From an uncultured Amaricoccus sp. (GTDB lineage: Bacteria > Pseudomonadota > Alphaproteobacteria > Rhodobacterales > Rhodobacteraceae): a DNA stretch of 6,311 bases. The notes under the pieces are model-generated. The model saw only the letters and a list, made by a program, of their open reading frames with translations, was not told where the DNA came from and searched no databases. Positions 1 through 6,256 of this stretch are shown here, piece after piece. The stretch is taken from the NCBI RefSeq assembly GCF_937858865.1, contig NZ_CALLYO010000493.1, forward strand, positions 1-6,311, in the 5' to 3' direction. The first letter of the stretch is position 1; every line of letters starts with the position of its first letter. Both the position numbers and the translations under genes were made by a program.

Positions 1-1614
1 CAGCACCTCTGGGCCCGGAACGACGAAGCCCTCCCCATCGCCCTCCACCACGGCTCTCTCTCCCGCGAGGCCCGCCAGAAGGTCGAGGCCGCCATGGTCG
101 CCGGCCACCTCCGCGCCATCGTCGCCACCGGCTCGCTCGACCTCGGCATCGACTGGGGCGACGTCGACCTCGTCGTCCAGGTCGGCGCGCCGAAGAACGT
201 CAAGCGCCTCGTCCAGCGCATCGGCCGCGCCAACCACCGCTACAACGCCCCCTCCCGCGCCGTCCTCGTCCCCTCCAACCGCTTCGAGCTCCTCGAATGC
301 CACGCCGCGCTGGCCGCCGTCCGCGACCACGACCTCGACGGCGAGCCGCGCGGCCCCGGCCCCCTCGACGTCCTCTGCCAGCACATCCTGCTCACCGCCT
401 GCGCCGCCCCCTTCGACGCCTCCGCCCTCTTCGCCGAGGTCCGCACCGCCGGCCGCTACCGCCGCCTCGCGCGCGCCGACTTCGACGCCTGCCTCGCCTA
501 CTGCGCCACCGGCGGCTACGCGCTGCAGGCCTACGACCGCTGGCAGCGCCTCGTCGAGAAGGACGGCCGCTGGCAGCTCCGCGACCCCCGCCGCGCCCGC
601 ACCATCCGCATGAACGTCGGCACCATCGTCTCGACCGAGCTCCTCAAGGTCCGCCTGAAGGGCCGGACCGGCACCCCCCTCGGCGAGATCGAGGAGGACT
701 TCGCCGCCTCCCTCACCCCCGGCGACACCTTCCTCTTCGGCGGCGAGACCGTCCGCTACGAATCCCTCCGCGAGATGACCGTCGAGGTCACCCGCCAGGC
801 CTCGACGAACCCCAAGGTCGCCGTCTACGCCGGCACCAAGCTCGCCACCTCCACCCTCCTCTCCCACCGCGTCATCGCGCTGCTCGCCGACCCCGAGGCC
901 TGGACCACGCTCCCCGCCTACATGCGGGACTGGCTCACGCTCCAGGCCGAGACCAGCCGCCTCCCCCGCCCCGGCACGCTCCTGGCCGAGACCTTCCCCC
1001 GCGGCCCCCTCCACCACCTCTGCCTCTACGGCTTCGCCGGCCGCAACGCCCACCAGACCCTCGGCCTCCTGCTCACCCGCCGCATGGAGACCGCCGGCCT
1101 CGACCCGACGGGCTTCGTCGCCAACGACTATACCCTCCTCGTCTCCGGCCTGACCGAGGTCCCCGACCCGGCCGCCCTCCTCGCGCCGCAGGGCCTCCGC
1201 GACGGCCTCGAGGGCTGGCTCGGCGAGAACGCCGTGATGAAGCGGACGTTCCGCGACGTCGCCGTCGTCGCCGGCCTGATCGAGCGGAACCTGCCCGGCG
1301 CGCGCAAGTCCGGCCGCCAGGCCACCTTCTCCTCCGACATCCTCTACGACACGCTGCGCCGCTACGACCCCGACCACCTCCTGCTGCGCATGACGCGGGA
1401 GGAAGCGGGCCGCGGCCTCGTCGACTTCGGCCGCATCGAGGAGATGCTCGCCCGCAGCCACGGCCGCGTCGAGCACGTCCGCGCCCCGCACGTCACCCCG
1501 CTCGCCGCCCCCCTCTTCCTCGAGATGGGCCGCGTGCCGATCCGCGGCCGCGCCGAGGCGCGCCTCGTCGCCGAGGCCGCCCGGGCGCTCCTCGCCGAGG
1601 CCGGGCTCGCCTGA
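1..1614 (+). CDS. Ligase-associated DNA damage response DEXH-box helicase, C-terminal part (5' end outside window)
   Basis: The frame is open from the first base to the TGA at 1612-1614, giving 537 visible residues. Family members run to roughly 800-850, so the N-terminal ATPase lobe (Walker A and DEXH motifs) is off the left edge. Visible are the second RecA lobe with LHHGSLS (residues 15-21), motif V VATGSLDLGIDWGDVDLV (41-58) and the motif VI arginine-finger region QRIGRANHR (72-80). The long C-terminal half that follows fits the winged-helix and DEAD/H-associated regions of Lhr-type helicases. The protein would be an ATP-dependent 3'-5' DNA translocase in cytoplasmic DNA repair, encoded with an ATP-dependent ligase, an exonuclease and PdeM. 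The family call is recognition from motifs; the repair role is family knowledge. PdeM lies 1.1 kb downstream on the same strand, split off by an opposing transporter gene. Four-fold codons end overwhelmingly in C. The ATG at 94 is internal, not the start. It converges on the next gene with a 17-nt gap and no visible terminator. Confidence 0.9.
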   Translation, partial: QHLWARNDEALPIALHHGSLSREARQKVEAAMVAGHLRAIVATGSLDLGIDWGDVDLVVQVGAPKNVKRLVQRIGRANHRYNAPSRAVLVPSNRFELLECHAALAAVRDHDLDGEPRGPGPLDVLCQHILLTACAAPFDASALFAEVRTAGRYRRLARADFDACLAYCATGGYALQAYDRWQRLVEKDGRWQLRDPRRARTIRMNVGTIVSTELLKVRLKGRTGTPLGEIEEDFAASLTPGDTFLFGGETVRYESLREMTVEVTRQASTNPKVAVYAGTKLATSTLLSHRVIALLADPEAWTTLPAYMRDWLTLQAETSRLPRPGTLLAETFPRGPLHHLCLYGFAGRNAHQTLGLLLTRRMETAGLDPTGFVANDYTLLVSGLTEVPDPAALLAPQGLRDGLEGWLGENAVMKRTFRDVAVVAGLIERNLPGARKSGRQATFSSDILYDTLRRYDPDHLLLRMTREEAGRGLVDFGRIEEMLARSHGRVEHVRAPHVTPLAAPLFLEMGRVPIRGRAEARLVAEAARALLAEAGLA

Positions 1615-1631
1615 GCCAGACCAGCGCCCGA

Positions 1632-2498
1632 TCACCGGCCGAGCAGCAGCACGCCCGCGACCAGCACCGCGCAGCCGGCGAGCCGCGCCGGGCCCACCGG
1701 CTCGCGCAGCACCAGCAGGCCGAGGAGCGCCCCCACCATCATCGACATCTCCCGCATCGGCGCCACGACGCTGACCGGCGCCCCCATCCCGAGCGCCACC
1801 AGCACCAGGATATAGGCGAGCGGCGAAAGCAGACCGACGCCGGCCGCCAGCGGCCAGTGCCCGCGCATCGCCGCCCATCCCTGCCGCCCGCGCGGCGCCA
1901 CCATCGGCACGAGCAGCGCGAGGCGCAGCGTCGAGCCGAACCAGTCGAGCACCACCGGCGCGATGCCGAGCACCTTCACGCCATAGGCGTCGATGATAGT
2001 GTAGCAGGCGATCAGCCCGCCGGTCGCGAGGCCCCAGCGGATCCCGGCCTGCCCGCCGCGCGTCCGGAAGGCCGCGAGCCGCCCGCGGGTCGCGATCAGC
2101 CCGATCCCGGCCACCACCGCCGCCAGCCCGAGCGCCCGCGCCGGCGTCCAGACCTCGCCGAGCAGCAGCACCGCTGCCAGCGTCGAGAGCAGCGGCCCCG
2201 AGCCGCGCGCCACCGGATAGACCACCGAGAGCTCGGCCAGCTGGTAGCCGCGCTGCAGGCAGAGGCTGTAGCCGAGATGGACGAGGCCGCTCGCGACGAT
2301 GCAGGCGAGCACGTCCGCGCTCCAGGCCATCCCGCCCCGCGCCAGCACCCAGCCGACCCAGGGCGCATAGGCCACGCAGGACACGAGGTTGTAGGCGAGG
2401 ACGAAGGCCACGCCGACCGGCGCGGCCCGCTTCGCCATCAGGTTCCAGCTGGCATGGATGACGGCGGCAAGGACGACGAGCGAAAGCGCAAGCGGCAC
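1632..2498 (-). CDS. EamA-family (drug/metabolite transporter) permease, riboswitch-controlled
   Basis: This 288-residue inner-membrane protein has the DMT architecture of two homologous five-helix halves, so about ten membrane segments. The halves are visibly repeated: AELSVVYPVARGSGPLLS (residues 88-105) followed by LGEVWTPARALGLAAVVAGI (113-132) matches the later APVSVVAPMREMSMMVG (240-256) followed by LREPVGPARLAGCAVLVAGV (264-283). IHASWNLMAKR (14-24) is typical of the first helix. Glu89 and Glu250 are charged residues within the repeated segments. The start is GTG, strongly supported by AGGAGG at 2508-2503, four bases upstream. The gene is alone on its strand, convergent with the helicase and divergent from pdeM. 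A ykkC-class RNA lies in its leader, so expression probably responds to guanidine or to another ykkC ligand such as PRPP or ppGpp. The substrate cannot be read from the sequence; export of a small metabolite or of guanidinium is inference. Third positions are mixed G and C, less skewed than in its neighbours. Confidence 0.88.
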   Translation of the reverse strand: MPLALSLVVLAAVIHASWNLMAKRAAPVGVAFVLAYNLVSCVAYAPWVGWVLARGGMAWSADVLACIVASGLVHLGYSLCLQRGYQLAELSVVYPVARGSGPLLSTLAAVLLLGEVWTPARALGLAAVVAGIGLIATRGRLAAFRTRGGQAGIRWGLATGGLIACYTIIDAYGVKVLGIAPVVLDWFGSTLRLALLVPMVAPRGRQGWAAMRGHWPLAAGVGLLSPLAYILVLVALGMGAPVSVVAPMREMSMMVGALLGLLVLREPVGPARLAGCAVLVAGVLLLGR

Positions 2499-2538
2499 GA
2501 GACCTCCTCTGCCCCGCAGGGGGCACCGGCGTGTCTCG
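2498..2538 (-). promoter_or_regulatory. Leader hairpin and ribosome binding site of the EamA gene (possible expression platform)
   Basis: Between the ykkC aptamer and the GTG start, the minus strand has a 6-bp hairpin TGCCCC-CTGC-GGGGCA (2525-2510), then AGGAGG (2508-2503). CGAGAC (2538-2533) is complementary to GTCTCG (2503-2498), which covers the end of the Shine-Dalgarno, the spacer and the first base of the start codon. The same TGCCCC can also pair with GGGGCA inside the third aptamer hairpin (2565-2560). No U-run follows any hairpin, so translational control is more likely than transcription termination. The pairings are visible; their regulatory meaning is inferred. Confidence 0.5.
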
Positions 2539-2540
2539 AC

Positions 2541-2650
2541 GTCTCCGCCTCTGGGATTTTGCCCCTCGGGTGCAGCCGCGGATATGGCCGCGGTCTCCGC
2601 AACGCTCGGACCAGCGGCGCCTCCCCGGCGCCCGGAACCCTAGTTGCCAC
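2541..2650 (-). ncRNA. ykkC-class riboswitch aptamer (guanidine-I or related subtype)
   Basis: Reading the minus strand 5' to 3', GCAAC (2647-2643) pairs with GTTGC (2603-2599) as the closing helix. It flanks an internal loop carrying the signature CTAGGGTTCCG (2643-2633) on one side and CTGGTCCGAG (2614-2605) on the other. Between them is a hairpin GGCGCC-GGGGA-GGCGCC (2632-2616). A second hairpin CCGCGG-CCATAT-CCGCGG (2593-2576) follows. A short third hairpin has GGGG (2565-2562), loop CAAAA and TCCC (2556-2553), followed by AGAGG. This order of helices and loops is the ykkC/yxkD architecture as I know it. The GGTCCGAG loop favours guanidine-I. The ACCCGAGGG...CCCAGAGGCGG stretch at the 3' side recalls the PRPP subtype, so the ligand is unresolved. 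It lies directly upstream of a DMT transporter, a sensible target for a metabolite-export switch. Covariance-model scoring was not possible. Confidence 0.8.
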
Positions 2651-2667
2651 TCGGTCGATTGCCCGCG

Positions 2668-2696
2668 AGCCTAGTCGCCGGGCCCCTCGCCCGCAA
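2668..2696 (-). promoter_or_regulatory. Candidate sigma-70-type promoter for the riboswitch-transporter transcript
   Basis: On the minus strand, TTGCGG (2696-2691) and TAGGCT (2673-2668) are separated by exactly 17 bases and keep the most important positions of the -35 (TTG) and -10 (TA...T) elements. Transcription would begin near 2661-2660, about 13 bases before the first helix of the ykkC aptamer, as expected for a riboswitch leader. The match is only 3 of 6 in each hexamer, and such matches arise by chance, so the support comes mainly from spacing and position. Confidence 0.45.
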
Positions 2697-2737
2697 GCGC
2701 ATCTTGCCGTCGCCCCGCGCGCGGCGCATCAGGGGTC

Positions 2738-3409
2738 ATGTCGGGCGCAATCCTCACCCTCGCCGGAGCGACCTTGACCGCCCGCCCGTCCGGGGCGCTC
2801 TGGTGGCCGGCGGCGCGCCTGCTCTGCGTCGCGGATCTCCACCTCGCCAGGTCCGAGCGCCTCGCCCGCCGCGGCGGCACCCTGCTCCCGCCCTACGAGA
2901 CCACCGAGACGCTCGAGCGTCTCGCCGCCGAGATCGCAGCCCTCGCCCCAGCCCGCGTCGTCTGCCTCGGCGACAGCTTCGACGACCCGGCCGCCGGCGC
3001 GGCGCTCCCGCCCGCCGACGCGGCGCGCCTCGCGGCGCTCGTGGCCGGCCGCGCCTGGACCTGGATCGCCGGCAACCACGACCCCGCGCCGCCGCCCTTC
3101 GGCGGCCAGCACCGGACCGAATGCCGCCTCGGCCCGCTCACCTTCCGCCACGCCGCCGAGCCCGCGCCCGACCCGGGCGAGGTCTCCGGCCACTACCACC
3201 CGAAGCTCCGCCTGCCGCTCCGCGGCGGCGCCGTCACCCGGCCCTGCTTCCTAGCCGACGCCCGGCGGCTGATCCTGCCCGCCTTCGGCGCCTACACCGG
3301 CGGCCTCTTCGCCTCCGCCCCGCCCCTCGCCCGCCTCCTCGCGCCCGACGCCCGCGCGATCCTCACCGGCGAGCCGAGCGTAACCCTGCCCCTCGCCGCC
3401 CTCGCCTGA
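2738..3409 (+). CDS. pdeM: Ligase-associated DNA damage response metallophosphoesterase PdeM
   Basis: This 223-residue cytoplasmic protein has the calcineurin-like metallophosphoesterase motifs in order: VADLHLARSER (residues 31-41, with D33 and H35), GDSFDD (78-83, D79), GNHD (112-115) and GHYHP (151-155), with FRH (136-138) between the last two. Together these give the two-metal centre. The PPYETTETLERL stretch (51-62) and overall length fit the ligase-associated PdeM family rather than general phosphatases. Members are DNA endonucleases or phosphodiesterases encoded beside an ATP-dependent ligase and a DEXH helicase, and the helicase is indeed on the same strand 1.1 kb upstream. The exact substrate is not shown here. 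The ATG at 2738 is chosen because MSGAILTLAG is a normal family N-terminus; AGGGG at 2731-2735 sits too close to be a good ribosome binding site. I see no convincing plus-strand promoter within the 239-base divergent gap. Codons are mainly C-ending, like the helicase. Confidence 0.88.
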   Translation: MSGAILTLAGATLTARPSGALWWPAARLLCVADLHLARSERLARRGGTLLPPYETTETLERLAAEIAALAPARVVCLGDSFDDPAAGAALPPADAARLAALVAGRAWTWIAGNHDPAPPPFGGQHRTECRLGPLTFRHAAEPAPDPGEVSGHYHPKLRLPLRGGAVTRPCFLADARRLILPAFGAYTGGLFASAPPLARLLAPDARAILTGEPSVTLPLAALA

Positions 3410-3410
3410 C

Positions 3411-3445
3411 GCGCGTTAACGATGGTTTCGATCCGGTAAACGCGC
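3411..3445 (+). terminator. Candidate hairpin directly behind pdeM
   Basis: GCGCGTTAAC (3411-3420) and GTAAACGCGC (3436-3445) form a 10-position stem with one A-A mismatch and a 15-base loop, beginning two bases after the pdeM stop codon. This stretch is AT-richer than its surroundings. There is no run of T after the stem, so it is not a canonical intrinsic terminator. It could act as a weak terminator or protect the 3' end of the mRNA. Confidence 0.4.
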
Positions 3446-3477
3446 AGGAATTTCCCAGCCGTGACAATGCCGTAGCC

Positions 3478-3499
3478 GGGTGGGCACGCGCGCCCACCC
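3478..3499. terminator. Perfect GC-rich hairpin between convergent genes (possible bidirectional terminator)
   Basis: GGGTGGGC (3478-3485) is perfectly complementary to GCCCACCC (3492-3499), with the six-base loop ACGCGC. It lies in the 100-base gap where pdeM (plus) and the hypothetical gene (minus) converge, 10 bases from the latter's stop codon, where a shared terminator would be expected. Neither strand has a T-run after the stem, so it is either a U-less terminator of the kind proposed for GC-rich genomes or an mRNA-end structure. Confidence 0.5.
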
Positions 3500-3509
3500 C
3501 GCGCCCCGC

Positions 3510-3998
3510 TCAGCCGATCGCGCTCGCCAGCCGGTCGAGCGTCGCCTTCTCGGCCGCGCTCACCTTCTCGCCGCCGAAGCCGAGAAAGCCGCCCTCGGTC
3601 CCCGCCTCGGCCACCTTGCCGGCGATCGACTTCAGCCATTCCCTGAACCCCGGCGCGCTCTCCGGCGCCTTGGCCGCCACCAGCGCCGTGACCGCCTGCA
3701 GCTCGGCCACCGCGGCATCGACCACCTCCGCCGGCTTCTTGCCGCGCGCCTCGGCCTTCAGCACCCCGCGCGCCATCTCGCGTCCCTCCGCCGTCTCGTA
3801 GGCCGCGACGATCTCGCCGACCAGCGGGTCGCTCCCCTCGGCCTTCGCCCGGCCCATGGCGCCCGCCACCGCCGCGCTCTCCTTCACCGCGCCCCAGAGC
3901 CCGCCCGGCTCCGCCGCCGTCACCGCGATCCCCGCCAGCATCGGCGCACCCACCACCCGCGCCCACTCCTCGGGCGTGAAACTGTCCCTGAAAGCCAT
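3510..3998 (-). CDS. Conserved-looking hypothetical protein, Ala-rich and helical (162 aa)
   Basis: I do not recognise a named family. The 162-residue protein is rich in Ala, Glu and Lys, has no signal peptide and no convincing membrane segment, and looks mostly alpha-helical, so it is probably cytoplasmic. Notable parts are the N-terminal FRDSFTPEEWARVVGAPMLAG (residues 3-23), GGLWGAVKES (32-41), a helical middle, and a Gly-rich turn GGFLGFGGEKVS (136-147) followed by a final helix ending the chain. The gene is credible because the ATG at 3998 has a good Shine-Dalgarno (GGAGG, five bases upstream) and it lies 47 bases after the transglycosylase gene on the same strand, as the last gene of the fmt run. 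Just beyond its stop is a strong hairpin at 3478-3499. Its context, behind translation-initiation and cell-wall genes, does not reveal a function. Confidence 0.75.
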   Translation of the reverse strand: MAFRDSFTPEEWARVVGAPMLAGIAVTAAEPGGLWGAVKESAAVAGAMGRAKAEGSDPLVGEIVAAYETAEGREMARGVLKAEARGKKPAEVVDAAVAELQAVTALVAAKAPESAPGFREWLKSIAGKVAEAGTEGGFLGFGGEKVSAAEKATLDRLASAIG

Positions 3999-4045
3999 CC
4001 TTCCCTCCCACTACCGGCCGTCCCCGGCAGAGGAGGCTACCCCCG

Positions 4046-5290
4046 TCAGCGCAGCGACGCCAGCAGCTCGCGTGACGGCTCGCCCGTCACCGGCAGCCCG
4101 GCCCGCGCCTGGTAGCCGGCGATCGCATCCGTCGTCCTCTTCCCGATCACCCCGTCCGTCCCGCCGGTATCGAACCCCCGCGCCGTCAGCCGCTCCTGCA
4201 GCGCCTTGCGGTCGGCGATCGTCATCCCCCGCGCGTCCGGCGGAAAGCTCCCGCGGACCGGCGGCCCGCCCTTGAGCCGGTCGCTGAGATGCCCGATCCC
4301 GATCATGTAGTTCTCGGCGTTGTTGTAGCGCCCGATCACCGCGAAGTTCGGAAACACCATGAACGCCGGCCCCGACCGCCCCATCGGCGCGATGATCGAC
4401 GCCGGCCCGTGGTCCGGCACCACCCGCCCGTCCATGTCGCGCACCCCCGCCGCCGCCCAGGCCGACGCGCTCCGCGTCGTCTCCCGCCCGAGCGGCCCGC
4501 CGAACCCCTCCGGCAGCCGTACCTCCACCCCCCAGGGCTGCCCGCGCCGCCATCCCGACCGCGACAGGTAGGCCGCCGTCGAGGCCAGCGCATCGGTCGG
4601 ATCATCCGACCAGATGTCCCGCCGCCCGTCGCCGGTGAAATCGACCGCATAGGCGAGATACGAGGTCGGGATGAACTGGGTATGCCCCATCGCCCCCGCC
4701 CAGCTCCCGGTCATCCCCGCCGGCGTCACGTCGCCGTTCTGCAGGATCCTCAGCGCCGCCACCAGCTGGCTCTCGAAGAAGCTCCCCCGCCGTCCCTCAT
4801 AGGCGAGCGTCGCGAGCGCCGAGACCACCGGCACGCTGCCCCGCCGCTCGCCGTAGAAGCTCTCCATACCCCAGACCGCGGTCACCACCTCCGGCTCGAC
4901 CCCGTAGCGCGCCTCGATCGCCGAAAGCGTCGCCCCATGCCGCGCCAGCGCCGCCCGCCCCTTGGAGACCCGCTCCTCCGATGCGGCGATGGCGAGATAA
5001 TCCTCCATCGTGCGGGTGAACTCGGTCTGGTTGCGATCCCGCTCGATCACCCCCGGCAGGAAGCCCGCCTGGGCGAAGGCCGCATCGAACGTCCCCGCCG
5101 ACACCCCCTGCCCCAGCGCCCGCGACCGGAATCCCGCCACCCAGGCATCGAACCCGGCATCCGGCACCGGCACCATCCCCGGCTCCGGCCCGACCGAGGC
5201 GACCGGCGCCGAGCCCCCACCGCCGCAGCCGGCGACCACCGCCAGAGCCGCCAGAAGCCCGAAGGAAACCGCCCGCCGCGTCACCCGCAT
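4046..5290 (-). CDS. MltB-type lytic murein transglycosylase lipoprotein with C-terminal peptidoglycan-binding domain
   Basis: This 414-residue protein would cleave the glycan strands of peptidoglycan with 1,6-anhydro product formation, at the periplasmic face. The N-terminus MRVTRRAVSF plus a hydrophobic stretch ends in the lipobox VAGC (residues 19-22), so Cys22 should be lipidated. The catalytic domain follows: TAVWGMESFYGERRGS (137-152) carries the probable catalytic Glu143, then GSWAGAMGHTQFIPTSYL (195-212), DFTGDGRRDIW (217-227, resembling the MltB calcium site) and YNNAENYMIGIGHLSDRL (322-339). A peptidoglycan-binding domain of the PG_binding_1 type occupies about 355-412 (ALQERLTARGFDTGGTDGVI). 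I place the start at 5290, not at the upstream in-frame ATG (5338). The internal one gives a textbook lipoprotein signal and has GAGGA upstream at good spacing; the longer form adds a charged 16-residue leader that almost abuts fmt. It is 55 bases behind fmt, probably co-transcribed. Confidence 0.9.
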   Translation of the reverse strand: MRVTRRAVSFGLLAALAVVAGCGGGGSAPVASVGPEPGMVPVPDAGFDAWVAGFRSRALGQGVSAGTFDAAFAQAGFLPGVIERDRNQTEFTRTMEDYLAIAASEERVSKGRAALARHGATLSAIEARYGVEPEVVTAVWGMESFYGERRGSVPVVSALATLAYEGRRGSFFESQLVAALRILQNGDVTPAGMTGSWAGAMGHTQFIPTSYLAYAVDFTGDGRRDIWSDDPTDALASTAAYLSRSGWRRGQPWGVEVRLPEGFGGPLGRETTRSASAWAAAGVRDMDGRVVPDHGPASIIAPMGRSGPAFMVFPNFAVIGRYNNAENYMIGIGHLSDRLKGGPPVRGSFPPDARGMTIADRKALQERLTARGFDTGGTDGVIGKRTTDAIAGYQARAGLPVTGEPSRELLASLR

Positions 5291-5345
5291 CGCCCGTCCT
5301 CGCTCTACCTCAACGCGAGGAGACTCGCCGCGCGGCAAGCGGCTG

Positions 5346-6254
5346 TCAACCGAGCCGCGCGCCCGCCGCCACCGGCCGCCCGCGCAGGAACGCCTCCGCC
5401 TCCACCGCCCCGCCGCCCGCCCGCTGCAACCGCAGCAGCCTGACCGCCCCCGCGCCGCAGGCGACTGCGAGCCGCCCGTCGAGCACCTCTCCCGGTACGC
5501 CCGACCCTTCGACCCGCTCGCTCAGCAGCAGCTTCACCCGCTCGCCGCCGATCTCGCACCAGGCCCCCGGAAACGGCGAGAGCCCCCGGATCAGCCGGTC
5601 CACCTCCGCCGCCGGCCGCCCCCAGTCCACCCGCGCCTCCGCCTTGTCGATCTTCGCGGCATAGGTCACGCCGGCCTCCGGCTGCGGCACCGCCGCGAGC
5701 TCGTCGAGCCCCGCCAGCGTCTCCACGATCAGCCGCGCCCCCAGCGCCGCCAGCCGATCGTGCAGCGTCCCGCTCGTATCGCCGGGCCCGATCGCCACCG
5801 CCTCGCGGAGCAGCACCGGCCCCGTGTCGAGCCCCGCCTCCATCCGCATGATCGAGACCCCGGTCACGGCGTCCCCCGCCATCACCGCCCGCTGGATCGG
5901 CGCCGCCCCGCGCCAGCGCGGCAGCAGCGAGGCATGGATGTTGAGGCACCCCCGCGCCGTCGCACCCAGCACCGCCGGCGGCAGGATCAGCCCGTAGGCG
6001 ACCACCACCGCCACTTCCGCTCCGAGCGCCGCGAAGGCCTCCCGCTCCGCCGGCTCGCGAAAGTTCACCGGCGTCCGCACCGCGAGCCCCAGCGCCTCCG
6101 CCCGCGCCTGCACCGGGCTCGGCCGCGGCTTCTGCCCGCGCCCGCCCGGCCGCGGCGGCTGGCTGTAGACGCAAAGGATCTCATGCCCGGCCGCGACCAG
6201 CGCCTCGAGCGCCGGCACCGAGAACTCCGGCGTCCCCATGAAGACGAGCCGCAT
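5346..6254 (-). CDS. fmt: Methionyl-tRNA formyltransferase
   Basis: This enzyme transfers a formyl group from 10-formyl-tetrahydrofolate to the methionine on initiator tRNA in the cytoplasm, marking it for translation initiation. At 302 residues it is close to the usual 310-315. The N-terminus [19 protein letters not shown] is diagnostic. The catalytic triad is visible as Asn105 and His107 in [20 protein letters not shown] (102-121) and Asp143 in [10 protein letters not shown] (140-149). The loop after the first strand, [18 protein letters not shown] (32-49), matches the tRNA-binding insertion of the family. The C-terminal domain ([12 protein letters not shown], then SPFPGAWCE) is present and complete. 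The ATG at 6254 lies two bases after the stop of the upstream def-like frame (TGAGCATG), so translation is probably coupled. A purine-rich GGAGAAGG within the end of that frame is too far away for a strong ribosome site. Codons are mainly G-ending, opposite to the plus-strand genes. Confidence 0.97.
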   Translation of the reverse strand: MRLVFMGTPEFSVPALEALVAAGHEILCVYSQPPRPGGRGQKPRPSPVQARAEALGLAVRTPVNFREPAEREAFAALGAEVAVVVAYGLILPPAVLGATARGCLNIHASLLPRWRGAAPIQRAVMAGDAVTGVSIMRMEAGLDTGPVLLREAVAIGPGDTSGTLHDRLAALGARLIVETLAGLDELAAVPQPEAGVTYAAKIDKAEARVDWGRPAAEVDRLIRGLSPFPGAWCEIGGERVKLLLSERVEGSGVPGEVLDGRLAVACGAGAVRLLRLQRAGGGAVEAEAFLRGRPVAAGARLG

Positions 6255-6256
6255 GC

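Noticed and set aside
1615..1631. Terminator between the convergent helicase and transporter genes.
   Set aside because: The 17-base gap has no stem of useful length and no T-run.
2644..2672. Possible plus-strand promoter for pdeM starting with TTGCCA.
   Set aside because: No acceptable -10 element at 16-18 bases; the better promoter in this stretch reads on the other strand.
297..2777. Very long plus-strand open frame of 826 codons overlapping the helicase and the transporter.
   Set aside because: Its translation is almost only Arg, Pro, Ala and His, typical of an out-of-frame reading of GC-rich coding DNA, and it overlaps two well-recognised genes.
3415..3440. TTAA-containing sequence resembling a CtrA site in the gap after pdeM.
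   Set aside because: The second TTAA half is missing at the required spacing, and the site lies between convergent gene ends, where a regulator site is unlikely.
5322..5326. GACTC, a CcrM methylation (GANTC) site between fmt and the transglycosylase gene.
   Set aside because: A single five-base match is uninformative; similar sites occur inside genes, for example GAATC near 761 and 5129.
4289..5443. Plus-strand open frame of 384 codons opposite the transglycosylase and fmt.
   Set aside because: Low-complexity Arg/Pro/His translation antisense to clear genes; stops are simply rare at this GC content.
5305..6174. Minus-strand open frame of 289 codons overlapping fmt.
   Set aside because: Gly/Ala/Arg-only shadow frame of fmt, which has intact catalytic motifs in the other frame.
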